DNA of 64,000 bases from Ancylobacter novellus. Its GTDB lineage: Bacteria; Pseudomonadota; Alphaproteobacteria; Rhizobiales; Methylopilaceae. Position numbers and translations under genes: made by a program. Positions 16,313 through 25,432 of the stretch are shown here, piece after piece (the stretch's first letter is position 1; each line of letters begins with the position of its first letter). The notes beneath the pieces are model-generated. The model saw nothing but the letters and a program-made list of their open reading frames with translations. It searched no databases and was not told the origin of the DNA. The DNA is taken from contig QFPN01000004.1 in the NCBI GenBank assembly GCA_003241695.1, positions 310,001-374,000 on the forward strand. Direction: 5' to 3'.

Positions 16313-17734
16313 TTACTTGTCTTCGAGACCCGCGGGCGCGAGCCGGGACAGGAGCTTGTCGATCGGAGAAACCCGGCGGCGCTCGATCTCGGCCCTGTCC
16401 TTCCGCGCGACGGCGGCGCGGACGACGCTGCCGCCCAGATAGCGAAAGGGTTCTGGCGGGAACGGCCAGACCTTGCGGTTGACGAGGCCGTTCTCGGTCC
16501 AGCGCTCCTTCCGTCCGAGAGCAAGGCCCGCGAGGATCCTGCCGCCGAGCCGGCTCGGGTTGACCCCGTTTCCGCTCCAGCCGACGCCGTAGAAGACGTT
16601 GCGCGCCCGCCCGAAGCTGCCGATCAGCGGAAGGCTGTCCCAGGTGCGGTCGATCGGACCCGACCACGAGCGCTCGATCGGCACGTCGGCCAGCGCCGGG
16701 TAGACGCGGCGGAAGTCATCCAGCGCCTCACCGATACCCTTGGCGTCCTGGAACACATTGTTCGATGGCTTGCCGCTGTAGAACAGGCGGCCGCCGCCCT
16801 TGCCGAAGATGACCCTGCCGGAGCGCGTGGTCCGGTAGTAGGTCACGGCGGACTGGGAATCCGTGACGCTCTCGCCGCCGGTCCAGCCTATGCGCTCGAG
16901 GCGTTCGGGAATGGGAGGCGTCGCCACCACCGCGCTCCCGACGCAGACGAAGCGTCTCGCAAGCGACGCCTCGCTCGCCGCCCATGCGTTCGTCGCGACG
17001 ACGACCCGATCCGCGGCCACGGTTCCGTTCGGCGTCGCGAGACGCGCCGGCTCGCCGTGCTCGATGCGCACGACCGGCGAACCTTCGTAGATGGCGACGC
17101 CCATGGCCTCGGCGATGGATCGGAGAGCGAGCGTCAGTCGCGCCGGGTGCACCGTGCCGTTCACCGCTTCGAAGACGCCCGCCAGATGCGCGTCCGATCC
17201 GGTCCGGCGAGCGATCTCGTCGCGCGAGACCTCACGAAACACGTCTCCGCGTCCGAGAGCCTCGGTCGAGCGCAGCACGCCGTTCCAGGCGCCGACATGC
17301 GCGGGCGACGTCGCGGACCACAGCCAGCCCGACTTGCGGAACTCGACGTCATGCCCGTGGCCGTCGACGAAGCTTCCGAGTTCCTCGACCGCGCGAGAAG
17401 TCTCGTCCGCTAGCCACAGCGCGTCGTCGCGACCGCAGGCCGCGATGAGGCTCGAGACCTTCGGCCACCACGACATGACGAAACCGCCGTTCAGACCCGA
17501 CGCGCCGTCGCCGCAACGGTTCATCTCGAGAAGACTGACCGCGACGGACGGATCGAGCTGCTTGATCGAGATCGCGGTCCACAGGCCGACGAAGCCGCCG
17601 CCGATGATGGCGACATCGGCTCTCGACGGGCCCTGCAACGCGTTCGCGGAGGGGCGCGCCGGGTCGATGTCGGAGAGCCACTGCGAACGTTCCACGAGGC
17701 GGCCAGACGCCGTTCGGCTCGAAGCCAAGGCCAT
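16313..17734 (-). CDS. FAD-dependent amine/amino-acid oxidoreductase (DAO family)
   Basis: The start is set at the ATG at 17734 (MALASS...), giving 473 residues; the open frame upstream runs through the GNAT gene in another frame. The FAD-binding Rossmann motif VAIIGGGFVGLWTAI lies near residue 45, followed by LLEMNRCGDGASGLNGGF. The C-terminal flavin segment NVFYGVGWSGNGVNPSRLGG is near residue 400. This is the pattern of gamma-glutamylputrescine oxidase-like members of the D-amino-acid oxidase family, which oxidise secondary or primary amines to imines with release of H2O2. It starts 5 bases after the GNAT stop. The exact substrate cannot be told. Confidence 0.87.
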   Translation of the reverse strand: MALASSRTASGRLVERSQWLSDIDPARPSANALQGPSRADVAIIGGGFVGLWTAISIKQLDPSVAVSLLEMNRCGDGASGLNGGFVMSWWPKVSSLIAACGRDDALWLADETSRAVEELGSFVDGHGHDVEFRKSGWLWSATSPAHVGAWNGVLRSTEALGRGDVFREVSRDEIARRTGSDAHLAGVFEAVNGTVHPARLTLALRSIAEAMGVAIYEGSPVVRIEHGEPARLATPNGTVAADRVVVATNAWAASEASLARRFVCVGSAVVATPPIPERLERIGWTGGESVTDSQSAVTYYRTTRSGRVIFGKGGGRLFYSGKPSNNVFQDAKGIGEALDDFRRVYPALADVPIERSWSGPIDRTWDSLPLIGSFGRARNVFYGVGWSGNGVNPSRLGGRILAGLALGRKERWTENGLVNRKVWPFPPEPFRYLGGSVVRAAVARKDRAEIERRRVSPIDKLLSRLAPAGLEDK

Positions 17735-17739
17735 GTCGG

Positions 17740-18195
17740 TCAGGCCAATCCGGTCGGTTTCACGTACTGCACGAAGCCGGAGCGGGCGGCGAGCTTGTCG
17801 TACAGGGACATCGCGTCGTGGTTCGTTTCGTGGGTCAGCCAGTAGACCCGTTGCGACCCATGTTCCGCGGCCGCGAGCGCCACGCGCTCGATCAGCCGTC
17901 GCCCGAGCCCTGCGCCGCGCCGATCCGACGCCACGAACAGATCCTGGAGGTAGCAGATGTGACGGTCGAGCGCGGTGTGGCGATGGAAGATGTAATGGAC
18001 GAAACCCACCAGCGCCTCGCCGTCCCGCATGACGAGGGCGTGCATCGGCTCCGCATCGTCGAAGAAGCGCCTCCAGGTGGCCTCCGTCACCGCGCTCGGC
18101 ACTTCGCGGCGGTAGAAGGCGTTGTAGGCGGCCCACAGCCTGCTCCATTGAGCGAAGTCTGCGGAGCGCAGGTCGTCGATCTCGAAGCTGCTCAC
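17740..18195 (-). CDS. GNAT-family N-acetyltransferase
   Basis: A protein of about 151 residues beginning with GTG at 18195, preceded by AGGGG. The acetyl-CoA-binding motif is intact: LQDLFVASDRRGAGLGRRLIE (Q/RxxGxG/A as RRGAGLG), followed by VYWLTHETNHDAMSLYDKLA and GFVQY. It is the first gene of an operon with the DAO-type oxidase and the cupin, so an amine or amino-acid substrate is plausible, for example acetylation of the amine that the oxidase attacks or of a toxic intermediate. An unrelated upstream extension of 61 codons is open but has no family support. Confidence 0.82.
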   Translation of the reverse strand: MSSFEIDDLRSADFAQWSRLWAAYNAFYRREVPSAVTEATWRRFFDDAEPMHALVMRDGEALVGFVHYIFHRHTALDRHICYLQDLFVASDRRGAGLGRRLIERVALAAAEHGSQRVYWLTHETNHDAMSLYDKLAARSGFVQYVKPTGLA

Positions 18196-18374
18196 CCTGA
18201 ACCCCTGTCGTAACGCGGCTTCTTGGCGGCCGCATTTCCCTTCACGCAACGCGGACGCATCGGCTGGCGGCCATTCCCGCCAGACACAGAGCCGCCGCCG
18301 CGACGAGCGTCGTTCCATAGCCGCCGGACCGGGCGTAGGCGAAGTCTGCCGAGACTGGAGCGAGCAGAGTCCGA

Positions 18375-18506
18375 TCAATGCGGACGCCCGCCGAAGCTAC
18401 GTCGTTCCAGGACGAGCGGCTTGAGCCCGCGCCAAGCGAGGTAGGCCGCGCAGACGAGGCCGTCGTGGCCCCCTCCGATGATGATCGCGTCGAAATCGTC
18501 AGCCAT
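18375..18506 (-). pseudogene. N-terminal remnant of a FAD-dependent (phytoene-desaturase-like) oxidoreductase
   Basis: An ATG at 18506 opens a 43-codon frame whose product contains DAIIIGGGHDGLVCAAYLA and LVLERR, an excellent FAD-binding Rossmann start as found at the N-terminus of the NAD(P)/FAD-dependent, phytoene-desaturase-like family (normally about 500 residues). It stops at TGA 18377-18375. No continuation of the enzyme is apparent in the three minus-strand frames before the GNAT gene. I read this as a truncated remnant, most likely from deletion of the rest of the gene. Confidence 0.65.
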
Positions 18507-18584
18507 GTCAGCACTCATTCCAATCAGCGGGCGCAACGCGACAGGCGCCCTCACGCGCAGTCGTTCGGCGGCGTATGACGAGGG

Positions 18585-19307
18585 TCATTCGCCAACTCCG
18601 AGATAGGTTTCGAGCAGCTTGCGCGAGGATCTCGCGTCGGCCGCATCGCCGCTCCAGACGAACTGGCCCCGGTCCATCAGATGGATCTGCGAGGCCACGG
18701 AGGCCGCCCGGGTGACGTTCTCCTCGACGACGACGATCGACAGCCCACGGGTCTTCAGGGTCGCAATGCAGCGGAAGATCTCGTCGATCACGATCGGAGC
18801 GAGGCCGAGCGACGGCTCGTCGAGCATGAGCAGCCGCGCGCCGTGCATCATCAACCCGCGCCCGATGCCCAGCATCCGGCGCTCGCCGCCCGACAGCGAG
18901 CTCGCGAACTGGCTCTGGCGCTCCTTGAGTTTCGGAAAGATGGCGAAGACGTCATCGAGGCGATCGGCCGTGACCGACCGCGACGCGTTCGCCCAGGCGC
19001 CGAGCAGGAGGTTCTCGAGGATCGTCATCTGCTTGTAGACGAGATCGCCCTGCGGAACGTGGACGACGCCGAGCCGCGCGATCGCGTCCGGGCGCATCCT
19101 GCCGATGTCGACGCCGTCGAAGCGCACGCTTCCCGTCCGATCCGGCATCAGGCCCGAGATCGCGCGCAGCAGGGAGGTCTTGCCGTGGCCGTTGGGACCG
19201 ACGATCGCGAGCGCCTGGTCGGGCTCGACCGTCAGCGACACCGAGGTCACGACCGGCCCGGCGCCGTAGGAGCAGGACAGGTCCCGGACGTCGAGGAGCG
19301 CGGTCAT
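18585..19307 (-). CDS. livF: Branched-chain-amino-acid-type ABC importer ATPase (LivF family)
   Basis: The start ATG at 19307 overlaps the stop of the preceding livG-like gene (ATGA), giving 240 residues. Walker A GPNGHGKTS, Q-loop VHVPQGDLVYKQMTI, signature SLSGGERRMLGIGRGL and Walker B LLMLDEPSLGLAP are all intact. It is the last gene of the minus-strand operon hyuA-hyuB-binding protein-livHMGF. The family name says little about substrate: many Liv-type systems near hydantoinase genes carry amides, ureas or heterocycles rather than leucine. Confidence 0.92.
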   Translation of the reverse strand: MTALLDVRDLSCSYGAGPVVTSVSLTVEPDQALAIVGPNGHGKTSLLRAISGLMPDRTGSVRFDGVDIGRMRPDAIARLGVVHVPQGDLVYKQMTILENLLLGAWANASRSVTADRLDDVFAIFPKLKERQSQFASSLSGGERRMLGIGRGLMMHGARLLMLDEPSLGLAPIVIDEIFRCIATLKTRGLSIVVVEENVTRAASVASQIHLMDRGQFVWSGDAADARSSRKLLETYLGVGE

Positions 19308-20092
19308 GGCCGCGCCTCCTCGCCGAACGCTTCCGCGCCCGAGCTTCCGAGATAGACCGAGACGACCTCCTCGTTCTGGGCGAGGCTCGCGGGCGGGCCC
19401 TGATGAAGCTTGCGGCCGTGATGGAGGATCATCACCTCGTCGGCGACGGCGTTCATGAAGCGCATGACGTGCTCGATCACCATGATGGTGACGCCGCGCT
19501 CTTTGACGAGCGTGCGGATGATCGCCGCGCAATGCTCGGTCTCGCGTGCGTTCAGCCCGCCGACGGGTTCGTCGAGCATGAGGAGGCGCGGTCCGCACGC
19601 GATCGCGCTCGCGAGCATCAGCAGCTTCCGCTGGAGCACGGGCAGCGCGATCGCTTTCACCTGCGCGTAGTCCTCGAGGCCGACCGCCGCGAGCGCGTCC
19701 GCGGCCGCCTCGCGCGCCCGGCGGCTGAAGCGCAGCCCGGCCGCGGTCACGTTCGCAGGCCCGAAATAGGCCGAGACCAGCGCGTTCTCCTCGACCGTCA
19801 TCGTGTCGAAGGCGGCGTTGAGCTGGAACGTCCTGACCAGACCGCGATGGCAGACGTCCTGCGGCTTTAGGCCGACAAGGCTGTCGCCGCCGAAGCTGAT
19901 CGCACCTGCGCTCGCGGGCGTCACGCCCGAGATCACGTCGAACAAGGTCGTCTTGCCCGCGCCGTTCGGCCCCGTGATCCCGAAGACGGTCCCGGCCTCG
20001 ACGGTGAAGTCGAGATCGCTGATCGCCGCCATCGCGCCGTATCGCTTGGTGAGGCCGGAGACGGCGAGCAGCGGCTGGGCCGCCTGGCTCAT
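19304..20092 (-). CDS. livG: Branched-chain-amino-acid-type ABC importer ATPase (LivG family)
   Basis: A 262-residue ATPase whose ATG at 20092 overlaps the end of livM. It has Walker A GPNGAGKTT, Q-loop RTFQLNAAFDTMTV, Walker B LLMLDEPVGGLN and the LivG-type C-terminus MVIEHVMRFMNAVADEVMIL. The signature segment LPVLQRKLLMLASAIA departs from the canonical LSGGQ motif, as is common for this position in LivG-type subunits. It pairs with the LivF-like ATPase to drive the LivH/LivM permease. Confidence 0.92.
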   Translation of the reverse strand: MSQAAQPLLAVSGLTKRYGAMAAISDLDFTVEAGTVFGITGPNGAGKTTLFDVISGVTPASAGAISFGGDSLVGLKPQDVCHRGLVRTFQLNAAFDTMTVEENALVSAYFGPANVTAAGLRFSRRAREAAADALAAVGLEDYAQVKAIALPVLQRKLLMLASAIACGPRLLMLDEPVGGLNARETEHCAAIIRTLVKERGVTIMVIEHVMRFMNAVADEVMILHHGRKLHQGPPASLAQNEEVVSVYLGSSGAEAFGEEARP

Positions 20093-21153
20093 CAGACCGC
20101 CTCCGCCGCAGGCGACGCCGACGGTTCTGGAGCCGAGACCTTGCGGCGCGTCATCCAGCGCGCGATCAGGTCGTTGAGCTGACCGGCGAGCCCGTTCGGC
20201 ATGAAGATCAGGATGGCGATCAGGACCAGGGCGACGCCTGTGTTCCGCCACTGCGCGACGTCGCGCATCGCCTCGTCCACGAAGGTCACGGTGATCGCGC
20301 CGAGCAGCGGCCCCCAGATCGCGCCGCGACCGCCGACGATCATCATCGAGAGCAGGAACAGAAGGGTCGGCAGTTCGAGGATGTTGGGCCCGAAAGTCCG
20401 CATGATCCCGGCATAGGCGCCGCCGGCGAGCCCCGTGAAGAAACCCGCTGCGGCGAAGATGATGAGTTGGTACTTGGCGACCGAGAGCCCGCGGCACGCA
20501 GCCGCCGTCTCGTTGTCGCGCATCGCCTGGAACGCCCGGCCGTACGGGCTGTGCACGACCACGATCGCGAAGGCGGTCCCGACGAGCAGCGTCGCGAAGG
20601 CGATGAAGTAGTGGCCGATCGGCACGGCGCCGTAGCCGATGAGCTTGGCGAGGCCGAAGTCGCCGTAGCGCGTCAGTCCTCGCGCGCCGCCCGAGAAACT
20701 GTAGCAGACGCCGAGCGACTGCCTGAAGCAGCCGACGTCGGTCACGATCAACTGGTACATGACCATCGCGACCGCGAGCGTCAGCACGACCACGTACGGA
20801 CCGCGCAGCCTCAGCGTGAGCGCGCCGATGATCAGGCTGACCACGAGGCCGGCGACGGCCGCGAGCGGCAGGGTCGCCCAGGGCGAGGCGCCGAAATAGA
20901 TCCCCGACAGCGCGACCGCGTACCCGCCGGCGGCGAACATCGCCATGTTGCCGATGGAGAGGATGCCTGCGACGCCGAGCACCAGGTTCCATTGGGTCAC
21001 GACGGCGCACCAGAGCAGGCAGAGCGTCGCCTGCGCGAGCACGTAGTTGCTCATGCCGGTAAACGGCACGATGGCGAGCGCCGCGAAGACGGCGGCCCCG
21101 ACGCAGAGGTCGCGGCCGACGCCGCGGCGGGCGGAGAGCGAAGCCGAGCTCAT
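20092..21153 (-). CDS. livM: ABC importer permease (LivM family)
   Basis: A 353-residue membrane protein starting at ATG 21153, which overlaps the livH stop. Motifs typical of LivM are GVAGILSIGNMAMFAAGGYA near residue 60, a long middle loop with LRLRGPYVVVLTLA, and SPYGRAFQAMRDNETAAACRG followed by IVGGRGAIWGPLLGA. A larger loop between helices contains two cysteines (VGCFRQSLGVC). It forms the translocation channel with LivH. Confidence 0.92.
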   Translation of the reverse strand: MSSASLSARRGVGRDLCVGAAVFAALAIVPFTGMSNYVLAQATLCLLWCAVVTQWNLVLGVAGILSIGNMAMFAAGGYAVALSGIYFGASPWATLPLAAVAGLVVSLIIGALTLRLRGPYVVVLTLAVAMVMYQLIVTDVGCFRQSLGVCYSFSGGARGLTRYGDFGLAKLIGYGAVPIGHYFIAFATLLVGTAFAIVVVHSPYGRAFQAMRDNETAAACRGLSVAKYQLIIFAAAGFFTGLAGGAYAGIMRTFGPNILELPTLLFLLSMMIVGGRGAIWGPLLGAITVTFVDEAMRDVAQWRNTGVALVLIAILIFMPNGLAGQLNDLIARWMTRRKVSAPEPSASPAAEAV

Positions 21154-22031
21154 CAGAGGCGGCTCCCCGCTGCGCGGCCGAACAGGCCGTTGGGTCGGAC
21201 GGTGAGGATCGCGATGACTGCGACCAGAAGCGCGGGCAGCCCCCACTTCAGGCCAAATCCGTATTGGACGCCGATCTCGAGGAAGGAGAGCAGGAAGGCG
21301 GCGACGAGACAGCCCGGGATGCTGCCGAGGCCGCCGACGATGCATACGACCAGCGCCTTCAGCAGCGGGTCGGCGCCGACGGTCGGATAGAGGGTGGTCC
21401 AGGCTGTCAGGAGGACGCCGGAAGCGCCCGCGACCGCGCCGGCGAGCGCCATCACGCTCAGCACGATCCGATCGACGGGCACGCCGTTCAGCACGGCCGC
21501 CGTCGGCTCCTGCGCGACGGCCCGGATCGCCCGGCCCAGCGCCGTCCGGCCGATCAGCCAGCGGAGCCCAAGCACCATCGCGGCGCTGGCTGCGATGATC
21601 AGGATCGTCTGGTAGGCGAAGCCCGATCCGCCGAGGTCGAGCCGGCCATCCAGCCGGAACGGCTGCCGCGCCGCGTTCGGGCCGATCAGGTTGTTGATCA
21701 GATCGACGACGATGATCGAGAGCGCCATCGTCATGATGATGATGTTCACGTCGAAGTTCTTGCGGCCGAAGGTCCATCGGACCAGCAGCAGATGCGCGCC
21801 GACGCCGGCCGCAGCCCCGCCCGCCGTTCCGACCAGGATCCCGGACTGCCACGGCAATCCGAGCCGCTCGACCGCGAGGTATGAGGCGTAGGCGCCGACG
21901 GCCATGAACGCGCCGTGCGAGAGGTTCAGCATGCCGATGCTGCCCCATAGCAGCGACAGCGCGACGGCGCTCACCGCGTAGAGGGCGCCGAGCGTCACGG
22001 CGCTGCTGATGATGTCTCGAAGGAGGTCCAT
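21153..22031 (-). CDS. livH: ABC importer permease (LivH family)
   Basis: A 292-residue membrane protein. It has the LivH hallmarks LLWGSIGMLNLSHGAFMAVGAY near residue 30, RALGRAIRAVAQEP-type loop (here TALGRAIRAVAQEPTAAVL) near 165, and a conserved VVCIVGGLGSIPGCLVAAFL near 240. It follows the binding-protein gene after a 96-base gap that contains a strong hairpin, and overlaps livM by ATGA. Confidence 0.92.
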   Translation of the reverse strand: MDLLRDIISSAVTLGALYAVSAVALSLLWGSIGMLNLSHGAFMAVGAYASYLAVERLGLPWQSGILVGTAGGAAAGVGAHLLLVRWTFGRKNFDVNIIIMTMALSIIVVDLINNLIGPNAARQPFRLDGRLDLGGSGFAYQTILIIAASAAMVLGLRWLIGRTALGRAIRAVAQEPTAAVLNGVPVDRIVLSVMALAGAVAGASGVLLTAWTTLYPTVGADPLLKALVVCIVGGLGSIPGCLVAAFLLSFLEIGVQYGFGLKWGLPALLVAVIAILTVRPNGLFGRAAGSRL

Positions 22032-22091
22032 TCCGTCGAAGCCCGGAAGTAGACGCGCTCTGGCGTCGGCCGCGGATGTCGGTGTGGGCGA

Positions 22092-22116
22092 GGCGGGCCG
22101 GTCGGCCGGCCCCGCC
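22092..22116 (-). terminator. Intercistronic hairpin between binding protein and livH
   Basis: GGCGGGCCGG and CCGGCCCCGCC pair with a single bulged base around TCGG, 12 bases beyond the binding-protein stop (22128, minus strand). No T-run. The likely effect is partial termination or 3'-end protection so that binding protein is made in excess over the permease. Confidence 0.48.
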
Positions 22117-22127
22117 AGCGGCGTCGC

Positions 22128-23477
22128 TCAGGCCTTGAACCACGGCGGCAGATCGAACTCGGCGTCGTTGTACGGCGCCGGCGAGATCAGCTTCTTCGGC
22201 ACGTCGGCCGCGGGATCCTTGATCTGGTAGAGCAGGTGAGGCATCGCGATCGACGGGTCGCGCACGAGCGTCGGATAGGGCAGAGCCGAGTTGGTCGCCG
22301 GGTCGTAGCGCAGCATGCCGAACGGAGCCCGGTAGCTGTAGTTGCGCAGGTTCTCGGCGATCTTGCGGTTCTGCGCGACGTCGCCGGGAGCGCCGGTGCC
22401 GCCGGCGAGCGCTGCGGCGAGCGCGTAGTGGATCATCTCGGCGTAGACCGACGCGCCGGGATCGGCTTCGGCCTTGGCGCCATACTTCGCCTTGTACTTG
22501 GCCTGGAACGCGGTCCCGATCTCGTCGGGCAGGATGCCGATGACGCTCGACGTCAGGACTCCGAGCGCGGCCGGCCCTGCGATCGTCGAGAACGCCTTCA
22601 GCAGCGCGCCGTACTGGTAGTACATCAGACTGTCGGTCGGATTCTGAAGGAACTGGACCTGGCACTGGGCGATGTCGCCCGGGTAGAAATGGGTGTTGGC
22701 GATCACCGCCGGCTCCTGAGCGCGGATCTTGCTCAGGACGGCTCCCCATTCCGTGGTCGGGACCGGCACGACCTCTTCGAACGACACCTCGAAGCCGTAT
22801 TTCGGGGCCGTCTCGCGAATGGCGTTCGAGATCACCACCGAGTAGGGCAGCGAACCGGTGATCAGTGCGATCTTGTTGTTCTTCGGCTTCCACTTGCCCA
22901 ATTTGCGTAGGCTGTCGAGCATCACCGGAAGGCCGACGCCGTAGTAGTACTCCGCCGGGTCGGCCATGAAGATACCGAAATACTTCTCAGGATCCGACTT
23001 GAACGTCTCGTTGTGGCCGATCGTCGTGTTGTAGTGGATGTAGATGATCCCGGCGTCGGCGATCGGGTCGTATTCGGCCTGGTTGGCGCCGACGTTGTAG
23101 CCGTTGACGATGGCGTGGACCTGATGGCGGTCGAGCAGGAGCCGGGCCGCGGCCGTCACTTCCTCGGCCGACTGGCCCTTGCTGTCGATGACGATCGGCT
23201 CGACCTTCTTGCCGAGAATGCCTCCTGCGGCGTTGATCTCCTCGCAGGCGAGCTCCAGGCCGTGCTTGTGCTCGACGCCGTCGACGGCGAGCGGGCCGGT
23301 CAGCGACACCATCGCGCCGATCGGGATCGTCCCGGACTTTGCCGCATGGGCCTGGTTGATCCCGGACAGCAGCCCGAGGCCCACGGCCCCGCCGCCGACC
23401 GCGCCGAGGAAGCTGCGGCGGCCGAGCGCCGTGCGTTCCGCGTCCTTCACGGACGCGTCTTCATCGCGATGTTCCAT
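22128..23477 (-). CDS. Tat-exported substrate-binding protein of the Liv-type importer
   Basis: About 449 residues. The N-terminus carries a twin-arginine signal, GRRSFLGAVGGGAVGLG, ending near AHAA, then IPIGAMVSLTGPLAVDG opens the type I binding fold. Conserved blocks HAIVNGYNVGANQAEY, PAEYYYGVG and VIANTHFYPGDIA are shared with the leaderless sensor paralogue at 6960-8234. The family includes the FmdD/UrtA/AmiC branch, which binds short amides and urea. ATG 23477 is chosen over 23483 because the GGGGA box then has correct spacing. Position after hyuA-hyuB suggests delivery of a hydantoin- or lactam-like ligand, which is inference. Confidence 0.9.
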   Translation of the reverse strand: MEHRDEDASVKDAERTALGRRSFLGAVGGGAVGLGLLSGINQAHAAKSGTIPIGAMVSLTGPLAVDGVEHKHGLELACEEINAAGGILGKKVEPIVIDSKGQSAEEVTAAARLLLDRHQVHAIVNGYNVGANQAEYDPIADAGIIYIHYNTTIGHNETFKSDPEKYFGIFMADPAEYYYGVGLPVMLDSLRKLGKWKPKNNKIALITGSLPYSVVISNAIRETAPKYGFEVSFEEVVPVPTTEWGAVLSKIRAQEPAVIANTHFYPGDIAQCQVQFLQNPTDSLMYYQYGALLKAFSTIAGPAALGVLTSSVIGILPDEIGTAFQAKYKAKYGAKAEADPGASVYAEMIHYALAAALAGGTGAPGDVAQNRKIAENLRNYSYRAPFGMLRYDPATNSALPYPTLVRDPSIAMPHLLYQIKDPAADVPKKLISPAPYNDAEFDLPPWFKA

Positions 23478-23614
23478 GACCATTCCCCGATCTGGACGCG
23501 TCCGCGCCTCGCAAAGCTTCAGGCAAGCCGCTCCCGTCAGCGCCAGAGAGGATCTGACGCCCGATCAGCGCGGCGGCGGGAGACCCGGCGCCTCCCCAGG
23601 CGCCGGGAATTACG

Positions 23615-25411
23615 TCAGGCTGCCCTGAGGCTCGACGTGGCGGCCTCGTCGACCGTCATCGTCGTGGGATCGATGACCACGCCATAGACATTCTTGGCGG
23701 TGTCGATCGACACGTAGTCGTCGAGCACGTCCTCCAGCACCTTGGCCGCAGGGCGCGTTTTCGGGTCGCCCCAGCCGCCGCCGCCCGTGCTCTCGAACTT
23801 GAACTGCTCATCGTAGCTGAAGTGCGCGCCAGCCAGGAGCGGGCTGACCCAGTCGCCGTTCGGCGTGAGGCCGCCGATGACGATCTCGCGGCCGTCGGGC
23901 GTGATCTTGGTCGAGCGCTGCACCACGCTGCGGCCGCCGCCGTTGACGCCCGGGCTGCCCTCGCGGGTGCGGGACGTCTCCATGCTGAGCTCGCCGTCGC
24001 AGAGGTAGCGGACCTTGAACACCGCTCCGAGACCGCCCCGGAACTTGCCCGCGCCGGCGGAGTCGTTCCTGAGCTCGAACGCCTCGTACTCGATCGGGAA
24101 GAACAGCTCGGCGGTCTCCGCCAGCATGTTCATGCAGTTGCCGAGCGGATCCATGGTGACGTTCATGCCGTCGCTGAACGGCGTGCCGCCCCAGCCGCCG
24201 GCCGGAAGGTCGGAGAACACGTTCGAGGCGCCGGCGACGTCGGTCGTGGACGACACGAACCAGTTGCACTCCGAGCAGGTGGAGCCGGTGACCCGCTCCG
24301 GGATCGCCTGTGCGAGCGCCTGCCAGATCGCGCTGGTGATCTTGGACGAGGCGAGCGTCGTGCAGCCGATCGTGGGAGCCGGCCACTTGGCGTTCAGCCA
24401 GCAATTGTCGGGCAGCACGAGGTCGATCGGGGCGAACATTCCCGCGTTCGACGGCGCATGCGGCGCGAGGAAGAACTGCAGCGAGTAGAACGCCGCCGAC
24501 GCCGTGTTGGCGAAGGGCGAGTTGATTGCGCCCTTGCAGATCGGGTCGGAGCCGGTGAAATCCACGGTGATGTTGGAGCCGCGGATCTTCAGCGTCACCT
24601 TGACCTTCACCGGATCGGGCGAAAAGCCGTCGGTGTCGGCGAAATCCTCCGCCGTATAGTCGCCGTCCGGGATCTCCTCGATGCTCTTGCGGACGATACG
24701 TTCGGTGTAACCGATGAGCTGCCGCATGGCGGCCTGAACGACCGGCGCGCCGTAGCGGGCGGCGGCCCGCTGCAGCTCGCTTTCGGCGCTCTTCAGAGCG
24801 CCCAGATGCGCCTGCAGATCGCCCTTGATGAAAAAGGGCGTGCGCGTGTTGTTCATGATGATCGCGAGGAGGTCCTCGTTGATCTTGTAGTTCTGGTAGA
24901 GCTTCAGCGGCGGCAGACGCAGGCCTTCGCCTGCGATGTGGGTGCCGAACGATTGGCCGCCCGCGGCGCCGCCGCCAAGATCCATCCAGTGGCCGCGGCT
25001 GACCGCGAAGCCGATGATTTTCTCGTCGTAGAAGATCGGCATCACGAAGGTGATGTCGTTGATATGCGTGCCGCCCTGATAGGGGTCGTTCAGCGCGATG
25101 ACGTCGCCCGGCTTCAGCGTGTCGATCGGATACTTCGCGATCGCGGCGTCGGCGCTGTACTTCATCGCCGCCAGATGGACCGGGCAGTTGGCGGCCTGCG
25201 CAAGCAGGCGCACCTCCGCGTCGTAGATCGCGTTCGAGAAGTCGAGGACGTCCGCCAGAATGGGCGAGAACGACGTCCTCTGCATGATGGTCGCCATGCG
25301 GTTGCAGGCGTAGTCGAAGGTGTTGCGAAGCACCTCGAAGGTGACGGGATCGACGCCGTCCTCGAGAACCGAGGGGTCGACGCCGGGTTGCTTGATTGCA
25401 GCGGAGATCAT
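23615..25411 (-). CDS. Hydantoinase B/oxoprolinase family protein (HyuB-like)
   Basis: A complete 598-residue member. It begins with DPVTFEVLRNTFDYACNRM, then GDVIALNDPYQGGTHINDI near residue 105, a family signature, SRGHWMDLGGGAAGG, and a C-terminal GAGKFRGGLGAVF and STGGGGWGDP. HyuB works with HyuA in ATP-dependent opening of cyclic amides (N-methylhydantoin, 5-oxoproline) or in carboxylation of ketones. It lies 21 bases after hyuA and upstream of the binding protein in one operon. Unlike the copy at the left edge of the window, it has no Cys-rich tail. The precise substrate is unknown. Confidence 0.92.
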   Translation of the reverse strand: MISAAIKQPGVDPSVLEDGVDPVTFEVLRNTFDYACNRMATIMQRTSFSPILADVLDFSNAIYDAEVRLLAQAANCPVHLAAMKYSADAAIAKYPIDTLKPGDVIALNDPYQGGTHINDITFVMPIFYDEKIIGFAVSRGHWMDLGGGAAGGQSFGTHIAGEGLRLPPLKLYQNYKINEDLLAIIMNNTRTPFFIKGDLQAHLGALKSAESELQRAAARYGAPVVQAAMRQLIGYTERIVRKSIEEIPDGDYTAEDFADTDGFSPDPVKVKVTLKIRGSNITVDFTGSDPICKGAINSPFANTASAAFYSLQFFLAPHAPSNAGMFAPIDLVLPDNCWLNAKWPAPTIGCTTLASSKITSAIWQALAQAIPERVTGSTCSECNWFVSSTTDVAGASNVFSDLPAGGWGGTPFSDGMNVTMDPLGNCMNMLAETAELFFPIEYEAFELRNDSAGAGKFRGGLGAVFKVRYLCDGELSMETSRTREGSPGVNGGGRSVVQRSTKITPDGREIVIGGLTPNGDWVSPLLAGAHFSYDEQFKFESTGGGGWGDPKTRPAAKVLEDVLDDYVSIDTAKNVYGVVIDPTTMTVDEAATSSLRAA

Positions 25412-25432
25412 TGGTTTGCGCGCCCTTCGATT

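Noticed and set aside
20092..22893. Minus-strand open frame of 933 codons
   Set aside because: Only the part from 21153 down is real (livM). The upstream part is an out-of-frame shadow of livH and the binding-protein gene.
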